64,000 nt of DNA, from contig VSDK01023635.1 in assembly GCA_009767595.1 (NCBI GenBank), positions 108,703-172,702 on the forward strand, in the 5' to 3' direction. Origin of the DNA: Symbiodinium kawagutii (lineage: Eukaryota; Sar; Dinophyceae; Suessiales; Symbiodiniaceae). The first letter of the stretch is position 1. Every line of letters begins with the position of its first letter. A model generated the notes under the pieces. The model did no database searches. It saw nothing but the letters and a program-made list of their open reading frames with translations, and had not been told where the DNA came from. Both the position numbers and the translations under genes were made by a program. Below, piece after piece: positions 1 through 9,547 of the stretch.

Positions 1-81
1 GGTACATGGTCACCGGGGTCTCTTTAGCTCCCTCCTAACCACCAGCCAATATGAACCTATCACAGCAAAAATCAATGCCTG

Positions 82-1978
82 TCACAAACATCGAGGACCG
101 GTTCTGCCGTGTGGCCATCTCTCTTCCAGGGCAGCTGGCGGCTGATCTGCTGCAACCAAGGCAGAGCTGGGAGCATCTTCAGGGGCTGCTGCTGCTTCGG
201 TAGAGGAAGCGGCCTCAAGGACATGGTGTGATGCGGGGTCCAAGGCTCAACGTGGTGGTCTGAACTGAAATATTTTCCGCGTATCTCTCGGCCTTTTTGA
301 TCCTTTTTGTTTGAGTTGTAGCTGTACATGACACATTGATGTTACAAACGTAAACATACATATATATATATATATAATCGCTTCCTACTATTACTAAACC
401 CCCCCTAATTATAAAAAACCACCTTGGGGGTGCACTTCCTGATTTTTTTTGTCTTGGTCAATTGTATTTTCAATTGTAGCAATTGAAAAGTAAAAGAGGA
501 ACCACATTCCCCAAGCAACCGGTTCCCCCCCTATTACTAAAAACCCCTGGCTCAGTGGATGTTTAATATTAGGGTCCTAAACACCCAAGTGGTTTTTATC
601 ATTAGGGTCATAAATTTAATATTAGGGTCCCCTTCGCGCAATTGGTTTTTGCAATTTTTGAATAGGTTTTAATAAAGAATNNNNNNNNNNNNNNNNNNNN
701 NNNNNNNNNNNNNNNNNNNNNNNNNNNNNNNNNNNNNNNNNNNNNNNNNNNNNNNNNNNNNNNNNNNNNNNNNNNNNNNNNNNNNNNNNNNNNNNNNNNN
801 NNNNNNNNNNNNNNNNGGGGGGGGGGGACCGTTTAGTAATAGGGGGAAAAGATTATATATATCTCTCTCCATATTTTTTTTGTTTCACTTCTATGTCACC
901 CTTTCTCCCTCTGTCTCTATATCCGTCCAGCAATGCTTGACACAATTGCAGCAAGGTTGGGCACGAACGGCACCAAAATACCAGGGCCGGGACGCGATAA
1001 GAAAAACAATGTTTGACAACGCGCCAGTGTGCTTTGTCAACAAATGAATGAAATGGTTAGCCTGCTCAAAAAAAAACAAAAAATATATATATATATATAT
1101 TAAATATTGTCTCTGTGTACAGTGATTGGTGGGATTTGATGGGCTTTTGCCAAGGCACTCGAAAGGCCTCAGTGCTCAGCTCAACATCTTGGGCAGCAAA
1201 AGACGCTTGTAAGCTTGGCGCCGATGGAGCACTGGGCGGCAGAGAGGTTGCGTCCTCCTCTTGGGATGAACAAATCCTCAGCACCGGGGCCATGGACAAA
1301 CTTCCTGATGATTGTGGTGGTCTCATCATACCTGGTTGGTGGTTTCAACCACTATACAAGAATATCAGTCAACCACCAAACCATTTGTTTGTTTTTCGGA
1401 AAAAGTTTAAACTTTAAACCCATTCGGCCAAATACAATGTTCATGCTTGTTGCTGGGTTCTTGTCGATCCAGTCTCTTCCTAGCTGCTAGTTGCTAGGAA
1501 AAAGGGCCAGGCAAACATCCCGAACATCCTCATAGACTTGCCAAGCTGTTGGCATAGCCCCTTCTGGATATCGAAATCATGCATTGATTTCCTATTACGG
1601 CCCTTATGCTCAGGGGGACATCACGATCAACCAGTATCGTCACACCAACCAACGTAAACCACAACTCAACCATTCACGCAAAAACTCACTATAATTTAAG
1701 GACCATCATTCAACCACTAAAATTCCAATGTATTCCCTTGAAATCCATTTTTGTTGACCGTCAAAATCATTTTTTAACCATCAAAAGCCCAATTTTATCA
1801 TCAAATCCCCCATTTTAGTGGTGATGATCCCCTGGAACTATCCTCAAGCACCGGGGCCAGGGATGCCACTAGGATGCTCCACTGCTGCCGGTCTCTTGGA
1901 TGTCACCCGGCGCCGTTGAGCCGGGGGCGCGCCGGCAGTGCTCCCGGGCCGCTTGCGCGAGGCCTTCGTCACGGCCAT
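82..1978 (-). CDS. Three-exon gene, Ala/Ser/Pro-rich protein with basic N-terminus
   Basis: Exons in transcript order are 1852-1978, 1159-1304 and 82-213. The first starts with an ATG at 1978 and gives a strongly basic N-terminus (KASRKRPG, then QRRRVTSKRP) that could be a nuclear-localisation or DNA/RNA-contact segment. Exon 2 is Ser/Pro/Ala-rich with an acidic start (SSQEEDATSLPPSAPS). Exon 3 is Ala/Glu-rich (AASSTEAAAAPEDAPSS) and reaches TGA at 82-84. Intron phases agree across both junctions (1 then 0) and both introns are GT-AG. The total is about 134 residues with high GC at third codon positions. The second intron contains the assembly gap. I do not recognise a family. The gene may continue past the last exon, because a GT lies in frame near 96. 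Confidence 0.5.
380..870. repeat. Inverted C-run/G-run repeats around the gap
   Basis: Left of the gap TACTATTACTAAACCCCCC is seen near 386 and CCCCCCTATTACTAAAAACC near 527. Right of the gap the complementary form GGGACCGTTTAGTAATAGGG occurs near 826. AATATTAGGGTCC also repeats twice at 565-630. Probably one or more nested inverted-repeat elements; the gap prevents a complete description. Confidence 0.6.
681..816. other. Assembly gap (136 N)
   Basis: Run of N. It is flanked on the right by a long G run and on both sides by inverted copies of a sequence containing TAGTAATAGGGG, so the gap probably sits in a repeat that would not assemble. It lies inside the predicted second intron of the gene at 82-1978. 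Confidence 0.99.
1332..1400. repeat. Miniature element family B (one terminus)
   Basis: Starts CTGGTTGGTGGTTTCAACC and continues with the family-B internal motif GTCAACCACCAAACCATTTG. The right terminus is not clear, so this is a truncated or diverged copy. Other copies lie near 20413, 20607, 30863 and 48233. Confidence 0.5.
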
Positions 1979-3842
1979 GTTTCGCGCGCCATAGCCGACG
2001 GTGGCGATTGGATGATTGGACTTCGAAATTTCAGGATCTTCAGTTAATGAAGTAATAAAATTGGCCTCTTTTGAGTGTGAAACTTGGAACTTGGGAGTTG
2101 CAACTGCAGCTGGTCCAAGGTCACTTGAGTATATAAGAAAGTTTATAATAAGTGGACTTCAGTAATTGATGGTTAAAAAAAAACATGAATGATCTTAATG
2201 CAGTCCTTGATAGCTTATTACTAGATGGGTTACATCCCTGGCACTTGTCTTTTTCCTTTGTTGCACCAAGTTTTTTTTTCCCTTCTAAGAAGGTTTTCCC
2301 TACCAGGGTTAATCCTCAAACGGTTAATCATAAATAGTTAGTCGAAGATGGTTCGTGAGGTCCTTAAATTGTTTATTACCACAAATGCTTATGTAATGAT
2401 AACTGGTTAATCTGCCAAGCCATGACGGGTAGCCAGTGGGCCACACCAAAGCTAATGATCATTAGGAAACCATTGGTTGACTGGGGGTACCACTTTGGCT
2501 TGGCACATGACCATTTGAGGATTGGCAACTGAATATTGAAGTTGTCACCACTAGCATTGAACTTGTTATATCACTGGTTATCATGGTCTGTGAAGACACC
2601 TGAGTTGTAGATTATATAAATTGATTGGTTTGACGACACATGGAATTTCAATGCTGTTCCGATGCAAGTCTTAGCTCGCGCCTCGGAAAAAAATAGATAG
2701 CATAGCTGGAAGATTATCATTATATATCATTGTCATGTACCGTGATTGCTTGGTAACCATATATCATTGTATCTTTGACTTATGTGTGCTTCACTATGTG
2801 GGTAGAATAGTTCTTCAACGTCCAGCGGATGGCTATAAGCATGCCACTCAATGTTGTGGGACTAGCAGCTATGGCCAAAGCTCCACATGAATATGCCACA
2901 TGCACCTGAAAAACATCTTGAAATCTAGATTGTCAATCATGTGCTGCCACATCTGGCAGTCAAAAAAGCTGCAGCATGAGGAAACTACACACACTGTTGA
3001 CACATTTTGGTAGCCTGGAAATACCGCAAGCATTGTGATCGCACACGCACACATGCACATGATATCTGCATATGCCTTTACATGTAAAGAGACACATCCA
3101 TGTAATATACAATTGTTATGCATGATCGGCCTGAAGGTGCGAGGTTAAAATATAGCCAAGCATGAAGCAACTCACACACACACAGACTACAAGAAATCTG
3201 TCAAATATATGTGATGTTGTGTGTGTGTGTGTGTCTGCGCATCGCAAAAGCACAAAAACTTGCTCACACACACACACATAAAATCACACATAAGATGTTC
3301 CCAAAAGGAATGATTTGGATGGGTTCGCCAAGAACAAATGCACGGAACAGCATACCCACAATTACTCAAAAAAGCACCTACGCAAACATGCAGAGTTGTG
3401 TGAAGTAACATGTACACAAATAGATGTTGTTTTTGCATGCTACCGCACAGGAGTGTTGCATCAACGGCAAGCAAATAGTGCATGTTGTCACTGATGTTTC
3501 TGCTTGACTAGACATCGGAATTCCTCAACTTAAACCATGTTTCACAAGAACCATGTTCACTATTGTTCACTGATGTTTCTGCTTGACTAGTTCACAAAAA
3601 CCATGTTGAACATTGGATGGACGCCTTCGGAGTCATTGATTCTCCAAATCATTAAATTTTGGTGCAGTGGCGGAGAACATCCGAACGGCGCTTGGCATGA
3701 CATTGCCCCGGCTCCTGGGTGAAATTAATACAACCACATCCATCAACACGTTTATATATATATATATCTAATATTTATATATATATATATCTAAATTAAA
3801 TATATGTATATATGTATATAGATATAAATACTAGTATATATA

Positions 3843-3906
<64 letters not shown>

Positions 3907-4797
3907 AAATGTGCACCAATCACATGCATCTCCACTGCTGCTTCTTGGTGCCAACCACATCAAACTTCTATTTGCGCATGTCCAATCATCCCGATGATAT
4001 GTTTGAGTTGGTCCAGCCTGACCAGCAACAAAAGACTAAGTAGTGATGGTGAGGTACTCAATGGTTCTATAATCATGGTTGATCAATGGCTAGTTCCAAC
4101 CACAAGCTGCATACTGGCAGGCATCAGTCCACTCAAGCTACTCAGCTACCCTGGAGGGTCACCATTCATCTCGAGGCCCCGGGCTTTCACAACTTCCGCA
4201 CCAAAATATGCCAAAGTTGCTCCTAACGCCCCCCAGTGGAACTCCCTCCCTTCGCCTAAAGGGTGTTACTGAAGGCAGTTCATCACCTTTAGAAATGGGC
4301 AAAGGTATCTTAGTTTGGAAGCTGGATGATGTGTCAAGCCTAAGGATCTTCCATCAATCAAGCTGATAATTAAAATGATAATCATCAAAATAGCGAGATC
4401 ATAGCAGTGATAATCAGTACTAGCTATTCACTAAGGATAATAGCAATCAACTAAGCTGTTCCATCGTAAGCTATTGATAATTTTTGAATAGCTTCCGTTG
4501 ATCCCAAACGCAAGGAACACAATTCCATCCATACTTCTCTCAGCAGCTCATTGAACAATCTGATGACATCAAGGAAGAATTACTGGAGATGCAGAGAATG
4601 ATGCGCTTCGCATTTTGGTGAAGGTCCCATCTACATGGCACAGAACATCATGGAACATCATCTGCGCAGAATCATCTCCCAGACACATTACCATCCCAAG
4701 CAGAAACTAGACAAGGACGTATTCATCGATGCATGTACCGACCCAATTAAGTTCTGCTGGGCTGAAAAATGACATCCTTCAAAGCAGCAAGTGCCCA
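1979..4797. other. Intergenic low-complexity DNA
   Basis: No convincing exon seen. It holds TGGTTAATA-type degenerate repeats (about 2280-2480), short (GT)n and (CA)n runs at 3218-3234 and 3263-3279, AT-rich DNA from 3750, and a (TCTA)n microsatellite. Open frames here, for example 3994-4272 on the plus strand, lack supporting splice sites or recognisable domains. Confidence 0.5.
3843..3906. repeat. (TCTA)n microsatellite
   Basis: About 16 uninterrupted tetranucleotide units directly after an AT-rich TATATA tract. It produces an apparent Tyr/Leu/Ser/Ile-repeat frame that is not a protein. Confidence 0.95.
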
Positions 4798-5028
4798 CTA
4801 CACGATGTAATCACACCACTCTTGCTGCAGCGCTATCGAATACGGATTCCTAGGATTGAAAGCTGTGCTGGCTCTCAAATCACAAGGCCACACCCAAAGC
4901 TCGCCTCCACCCTTGCTCATCTCCATGCATTGTCCATGAGTGGTTCTACAAATTGTATTGATCATGATGCCTGACAAAGCAGCATCCCAAAGAACTTCCC
5001 CGTCAACTACTATATCCCTGGCCTCCAA
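4798..5028 (-). CDS. Possible small ORF or terminal exon, unknown
   Basis: A 76-codon frame on the minus strand from an ATG at 5028 to TAG. Its composition looks protein-like (for example DGEVLWDAALSG, GGGELWVWPCDLRAS) with mixed rather than repeat-derived codons. The opposite strand is also open over part of it, so the strand is not secure. No family recognised and no upstream exon linked. Confidence 0.3.
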   Translation of the reverse strand: MEARDIVVDGEVLWDAALSGIMINTICRTTHGQCMEMSKGGGELWVWPCDLRASTAFNPRNPYSIALQQEWCDYIV

Positions 5029-5258
5029 GGATCCCTAAGGTCTGTGTCTTTCCCTCCTACCCTTCTTGCCCTGACTGTTGTCACCATCGCTATGCCCGTT
5101 GTAGCTGCTCATGTTCTTGTTATTGCTCTCATGGCTCTCATTGCTCTTTATTGATGCTTCTGCTACTAAATGCTACTATTCTTCTTGATTGTTTGTGTGC
5201 AGCAGTATGTTGTTACTACTATGTCTGATGTTTTCTGCTGCTAAACTACTATATAAAT

Positions 5259-5371
5259 GGCTGTGGGTCAAAACCCCGTACCCCTGGTTCCCCATCATTA
5301 ACCATTGTTTTCCCTATAAAAATGGTTGGTTATGATCCCCCATTCTTGCTGGTTAATATTGACCCATAGCC
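5259..5371 (+). mobile_element. Miniature inverted-repeat element family A, copy 1
   Basis: Terminal inverted repeats GGCTGTGGGTCAA and TTGACCCATAGCC bound a 113-bp element. The flanks are AAAT at 5255-5258 and AAAT at 5372-5375, a perfect 4-bp target duplication. The interior contains CCCCGTACCCCTGGTTCCCC, shared with the copies at 19172, 29291 and 31150. No coding capacity. Confidence 0.85.
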
Positions 5372-5997
5372 AAATGTTGTTCCTAAACTACCATTGCATG
5401 TGTCCACATGACGCATCCTGGTTGGCTATGAAGGGAGACCCCTCAGCCGCCATGAGTCCAGGCCGCTGGTTCTGCGGCTTTTGCGCGGCGCGCTGTCCAG
5501 CCACCGGCCACCAAGCCAGGACCCACCTGGTGAGCTGAGGAAGGGGAACCGCCACCAGCACCGATGGGAGAATGTTAATTTCTATCATCTCCCCAAAGTA
5601 GTCCAAAAGTTACACACTACAAGTCCTGTCTCATCTCAACCTAGTATAAGTGATACAATGTTGGTTTCCATTTGTTACGTGATACAATGCTGTTAATGTT
5701 AAACTATATTGTTAAGCACACAGGTTATAAATCATCTTATGCTCTGTTCCGGGTGCTGTTTCCATCCGGTAGGCCTCACTAGGTTGCTTTAACGAAAGGA
5801 AAATGTGAATTCCGTCATCACTCAAGCAAGCGGCTTGTTTCAAAAGGAAACAGTTCAAAACCACTTATCTATACAAATATCAAAATATAAACGTAAATAT
5901 ATATATATATATATATATTTAAAAATAAATCTAAATATCAATATGTAAATACAAAAATATTGTAAATAAAGAGGTATAAGTACATATACATATATAT
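5372..5997. other. Intergenic, AT-rich toward the retrotransposon
   Basis: From about 5889 it is almost pure AT with (AT)n and ATAAAT runs, ending in ATATAT immediately before the 5' LTR. A GC-rich patch at 5430-5560 is open on both strands but no exon can be defined. Confidence 0.5.
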
Positions 5998-6383
5998 TGT
6001 GAATCCTACATTATTGCATTGAACACATGTCACTCATGAGATCCCAGCGGGTATCTTCAATCCAAACAACCATAGAACCGAGAGGAACCCTGCGTATGCT
6101 CCAGCATCCGGCTCAGGGTCAGCCCAGGGCGGAGTGGGAGGGGGATACTTGAGCCATAGAGCTTGGTGCGAGGCCGCACTGGTATCTGGTTTGGACGAGA
6201 GCAGGGACTCTCTAGGCAGACAGATTTGCCTGGCTTAAGCATTCGAATCCTTACTCCTTTGGACAGGCTTTGGTAGCTTTCCGGATCACTGCATCGCTCT
6301 GGCAGGGAAAATCAGGTGCGTTGCATCTTTGTGTTTGCGACCAAGGGGACGGTGAGACTGCTTCCAGTGTGCTACCAATCACA
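5998..6383 (+). repeat. 5' long terminal repeat (LTR1)
   Basis: A 386-bp repeat starting TGTGAATCC and ending CAATCACA (TG...CA termini). By eye it is identical to the third LTR at 15341-15726 and differs from the 3' LTR at 14135-14520 at two sites, C at 6277 (T in LTR2) and A at 6325 (G in LTR2). It should carry the promoter and polyadenylation signals of the element. A 61-codon open frame on its minus strand is shared by all three copies and has no sign of being a gene. Confidence 0.95.
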
Positions 6384-6384
6384 C

Positions 6385-6396
6385 TGGTAGCGGAGC
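6385..6396 (+). other. Primer-binding site (initiator tRNA-Met type)
   Basis: TGGTAGCGGAGC begins two bases after the 5' LTR. It resembles the complement of the 3' end of eukaryotic initiator tRNA-Met, whose CCA tail gives TGG and whose acceptor stem usually gives TAGC next. This is the usual primer of Ty1/copia elements. Confidence 0.8.
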
Positions 6397-6517
6397 AGCA
6401 TTGCTGCGCGCTGCCTTCTGGGGCCCTTTGGGAATTCATTTGAGTTTTGCAAAGAGCTGAGTTTGCCATTTTGGCGTGCAACTGACTCCGCTCGATCAAC
6501 AGTGACAGTGTGACCCA

Positions 6518-8620
6518 GTGACTTTCGCTGGGATGCCCGATGAACCTGCATCCGGTTCGAACACCAACCTGGTGCCCAACCAGCTTGCAGTGCTGGTACC
6601 TTCCTTCGATCCATCGAAGGATGATCTCGAAGAATATACCAAGAAGGTGAAACTCTTGCTGAACATGTGGCCGGATAAGAAATGGACTGAACTGGCTACA
6701 CGCCTAATCTTAGGCTGCAGTGGCACAGCTTTCTCCAAATTGCAATTGCATTCTGAAGAAGTGTGCAAGAACGAGAAGAAGTCCATTCAAAGAATCATTG
6801 AGATCCTAGGTGGACAGTGGGGGCAGGTTGCGCTAGAGCGCAAATACGAAGCAGCTGAAAAAGCGCTCTATCGGTGCGCTCAGCGTGCCGATGAGAGCAA
6901 TGATTCGTTTTTGGCTAGAGCAGACGTCCTGTGGCAGGATCTGGTACTTCGCTCTGTCAAGCTTGAAGAGTTGCAGGCTTATGTGGTCCTGCGAGGATCC
7001 ACCTTGAGCAGCGAAGATAAGAAACGTGTCTTGCTGGAAAGTGAAGCCAGCACTGAGGGCAAGCTTACCATGGACAGAGTAAGTGCCGCGATCAGGATGT
7101 TGGGAGCTGGTTTCTTCCAAGAGATGGTCACTGGAAAGAAAACCACGAAGCTAAAGACGTATGATGCAAATGCTCTTCACCTGGACACTGACGATCCAGA
7201 TGATGCTGTTCACCCCACTTTGAATGCCGAAGGAAATGAGGAATTTGAGGATGAGGCTTTTGAGGCCTTGCTCCAGGAAGGAGATGAGGATGCTGCCATG
7301 GTTGCTGAATTTGAAGCAGCAACATCAGAACTGGTGCAGAACGATGAAGACCTGGCCCAGGCATATAATGCCTATGCAGATGCTCGCAGACGATTGAATG
7401 AGAAGACGAAGGCCAGAGGATTCTTTCCGATCACCCCATCCAAAGGCCGATTTGGCAAAGGTCCACCCAAGGGTGGAAAAGGCAAACATGGGAAGGGGCA
7501 TTCGTCCTCAAGACGCTCGCTCCAACAACGAATCCTTGAAAGCCGATGCCGGCATTGCGGCAAAATGGGACACTGGAAGGCTGAATGTCCTTCGAGGAAT
7601 GATCCACCCAATCGACCTGCCACTGCCCAGACTTCATTTGTCCAAGCCCAGTCTGCATCCGATCACCTGGACCTTGAGTTCTTTTTGATTCCCGAAGCTG
7701 AAGCCACCTTAGATGACTCTCGTTTGAACCATGGTTTTGTGTTTACTTGTTCAAACGACCCCTCAATAAGCACGGGAAGTAAGGAACGGTTGAAAACCTT
7801 AGTCAAGAATCACCGTCAATCACAGCGGCTCAGGACTGATTTTCCCGAGCCTTCGTCCAATGCAGTGCACAGTGAGGCATCCGATCACGTTTCCCTGAAG
7901 CAGCCACTGTTTCAATTGTCCGAGGTTCCCACAGACATTTTGCATGCATCAACTGGTAGTTTTGGTGTAGTAGATCTTGGTGCTACCAAGACTGTCATTG
8001 GTAGTCAACGGATTCCTACCTTGTTGGAAAACCTCCATGAGACAGTGCGAAGCCGTATTCGCAGGTGCCCGTGCCGCATCACGTTTCGATTTGGAAACCA
8101 AGGTTTGCTTCAGAGTCAACATGCTTTGGTTGTACCCATTCATGGTTACTGGTTGAAAATAGCCATAGTGCCTGGTGCGACTCCCTTCCTGCTTTCAAAT
8201 ACCCTTTTGAGGGCCATCGGTTCGGTGATAGATACCGAGAACAGTGTCATTCATGCGAAGAAGATCAAGAAGTCATTTCCCATTCAGTTAACTGATAAGG
8301 GTTTGTTTCTCCTTGATCTGAACGATTTGGCCCAATCCGAAAGTGTTTCAATGACCGCAGAGACACATGTCGTGTCCGAGGACAAAAGGAGCCAGACCAC
8401 AGAGCTCCAATCAGCCGAGGTCACAGCTGCAGACGTCACACAAGCAACCAACACCAACACACTGTCACGTAAGGATCATACTCAACCTTCACCTCATGTC
8501 ACGTTCATGTCATGTGTTGCACCCAAACCTGATCAGGTTCCACTGCCCGCCAGATTTTGTGTGTCCAAGCAGAAGCGATTTGCAGTAAGTTTCCAGGTAC
8601 CTCACCGGGTGTATCATGCC
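6518..8620 (+). CDS. Retrotransposon Gag and protease
   Basis: The frame opens at ATG 6518 (a second ATG at 6533 is equally possible). Residues 1 to about 330 are a capsid-like Gag with acidic and then Gly/Lys-rich (GPPKGGKGKHGKGH) segments. A CCHC zinc knuckle (CRHCGKMGHWKAEC) lies at about residues 344-357. The aspartic protease has its active-site segment VDLGATKTVIG with Asp near residue 486, so the usual D-T/S-G is D-L-G here. The domain ends near the LFLLDLNDL motif typical of copia proteases. Soon after codon 700 the frame stops making sense as protein; the next coding module is in a different frame starting near 8616. Confidence 0.88.
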
Positions 8621-9137
8621 GACGTTGGCCCAGAGATTGAAGACCCTCCAGATCGAGACACAGCCAGTCAGGCTGAACTTCGATCATCTCAGCATGGAGC
8701 AGCTGGAGAACAGTGTCATCGACTTCGGAGAAGCCCAGAGGGGCAAAACCTATGCGGAGGTATGGGCCAACGAGCAGGAGTGGGTGCTCTGGTTCATCCA
8801 GCGCTACGAGAAGAGCAACAAACCTTCTCATCAACAAGTGATGCACTTCTTCACCCTGATGATCAACCAAGCCGAGATGAACGAGGGCTACGTCGAGATC
8901 CCGGGTCCGGAACCTCTCCTTCCCAGCCGTCCGAAGGCGAAGGCCAAGCCGAAGGCCCAGGCATCCAGTGCCATGTCAGTGCATGCCGACACGGAGGGTG
9001 CCCCCTCGGAGTTCGACCCGGACCACTTCGAGATGATCAGCCCAGTGACTCATCTGGAACAACGCATGCTTCGCATGGAGGAAGCGCTGTCACAGGTGGT
9101 ATCCTTCATCGAGAAGAATGCTCAGAAGGATCAGTGA
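8616..9137 (+). CDS. GC-rich accessory module of the retrotransposon, frame-shifted
   Basis: A 173-codon frame offset by +1 from Gag-protease, starting at an ATG right at the frame change and ending in TGA at 9135-9137. It is helical and charged (EEALSQVVSFIEKN near the C-terminus) with a Lys/Ala/Pro linker (RPKAKAKPKAQA). Third positions are distinctly GC-richer than in the rest of the element, which suggests capture from a host gene or another element. The Gag frame through the same DNA is Arg/Gly-rich nonsense. Function unknown; it could bind nucleic acid or act as a spacer. Confidence 0.7.
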   Translation: MPTLAQRLKTLQIETQPVRLNFDHLSMEQLENSVIDFGEAQRGKTYAEVWANEQEWVLWFIQRYEKSNKPSHQQVMHFFTLMINQAEMNEGYVEIPGPEPLLPSRPKAKAKPKAQASSAMSVHADTEGAPSEFDPDHFEMISPVTHLEQRMLRMEEALSQVVSFIEKNAQKDQ

Positions 9138-9547
9138 GTGCCGAAGCCATTGATGAATGCCTGCTCACAGCAGGTGAGCTTCCTGACAATGCACTGTCCG
9201 TTGAACAGTTGACATCCGAGGCCAATCGAGAACTCAAGATGTTTCGAAAGTGTCTACAGCAGATCATGGATGAATATGATCAATGTGTGAAAGATGTTCG
9301 GTCTTCTGCGAATAAGCTCAAGGTTATCGAAGTGTTCTGTGGTCCTCAAAGTCAATTGATCACTCAGTGCCAGAAGCTCAATCATCCAGCTCAGCGTTTC
9401 GGGTATGACCAAGGCGATCTCGGCACGGTAGGTGGCCGGCAAGCCTTGTTCAATCTGGTGTTGCGTCATCGACCCGATCACATATGGTATTCACCAACCT
9501 GTGGACCTGGTCATCTTGGTCAAATCTTAATGGTAGCCAATCGATAG
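9138..9547 (+). CDS. Methyltransferase-like module of the retrotransposon, N-terminal part
   Basis: The original Gag frame becomes protein-like again after 9120 (SVSAEAIDECLLTAGE), then shows KVIEVFCGPQSQL and WYSPTCGP. These resemble motif I (VFCG) and motif IV (PxCGPWS, with the catalytic Cys) of C5 cytosine methyltransferases; the resemblance is by eye and limited. The frame runs out at 9547, but the same protein clearly continues in the next frame from about 9500 (WSSWSNLNGSQS), so a one-base change lies near 9505. Dinoflagellate retrotransposons carrying cytosine methyltransferases are known, which supports the reading. Confidence 0.5.

Noticed and set aside
6057-6242. 61-codon minus-strand ORF, repeated identically at 14194-14379 and 15400-15585
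   Set aside because: It lies wholly inside the LTR in antisense; the repetition is that of the LTR, and no domain or start context supports a gene.
8630-9110. Middle of the long frame that starts at 6518
   Set aside because: Arg/Gly/Ser-rich translation here is the out-of-frame shadow of the GC-rich module at 8616-9137.
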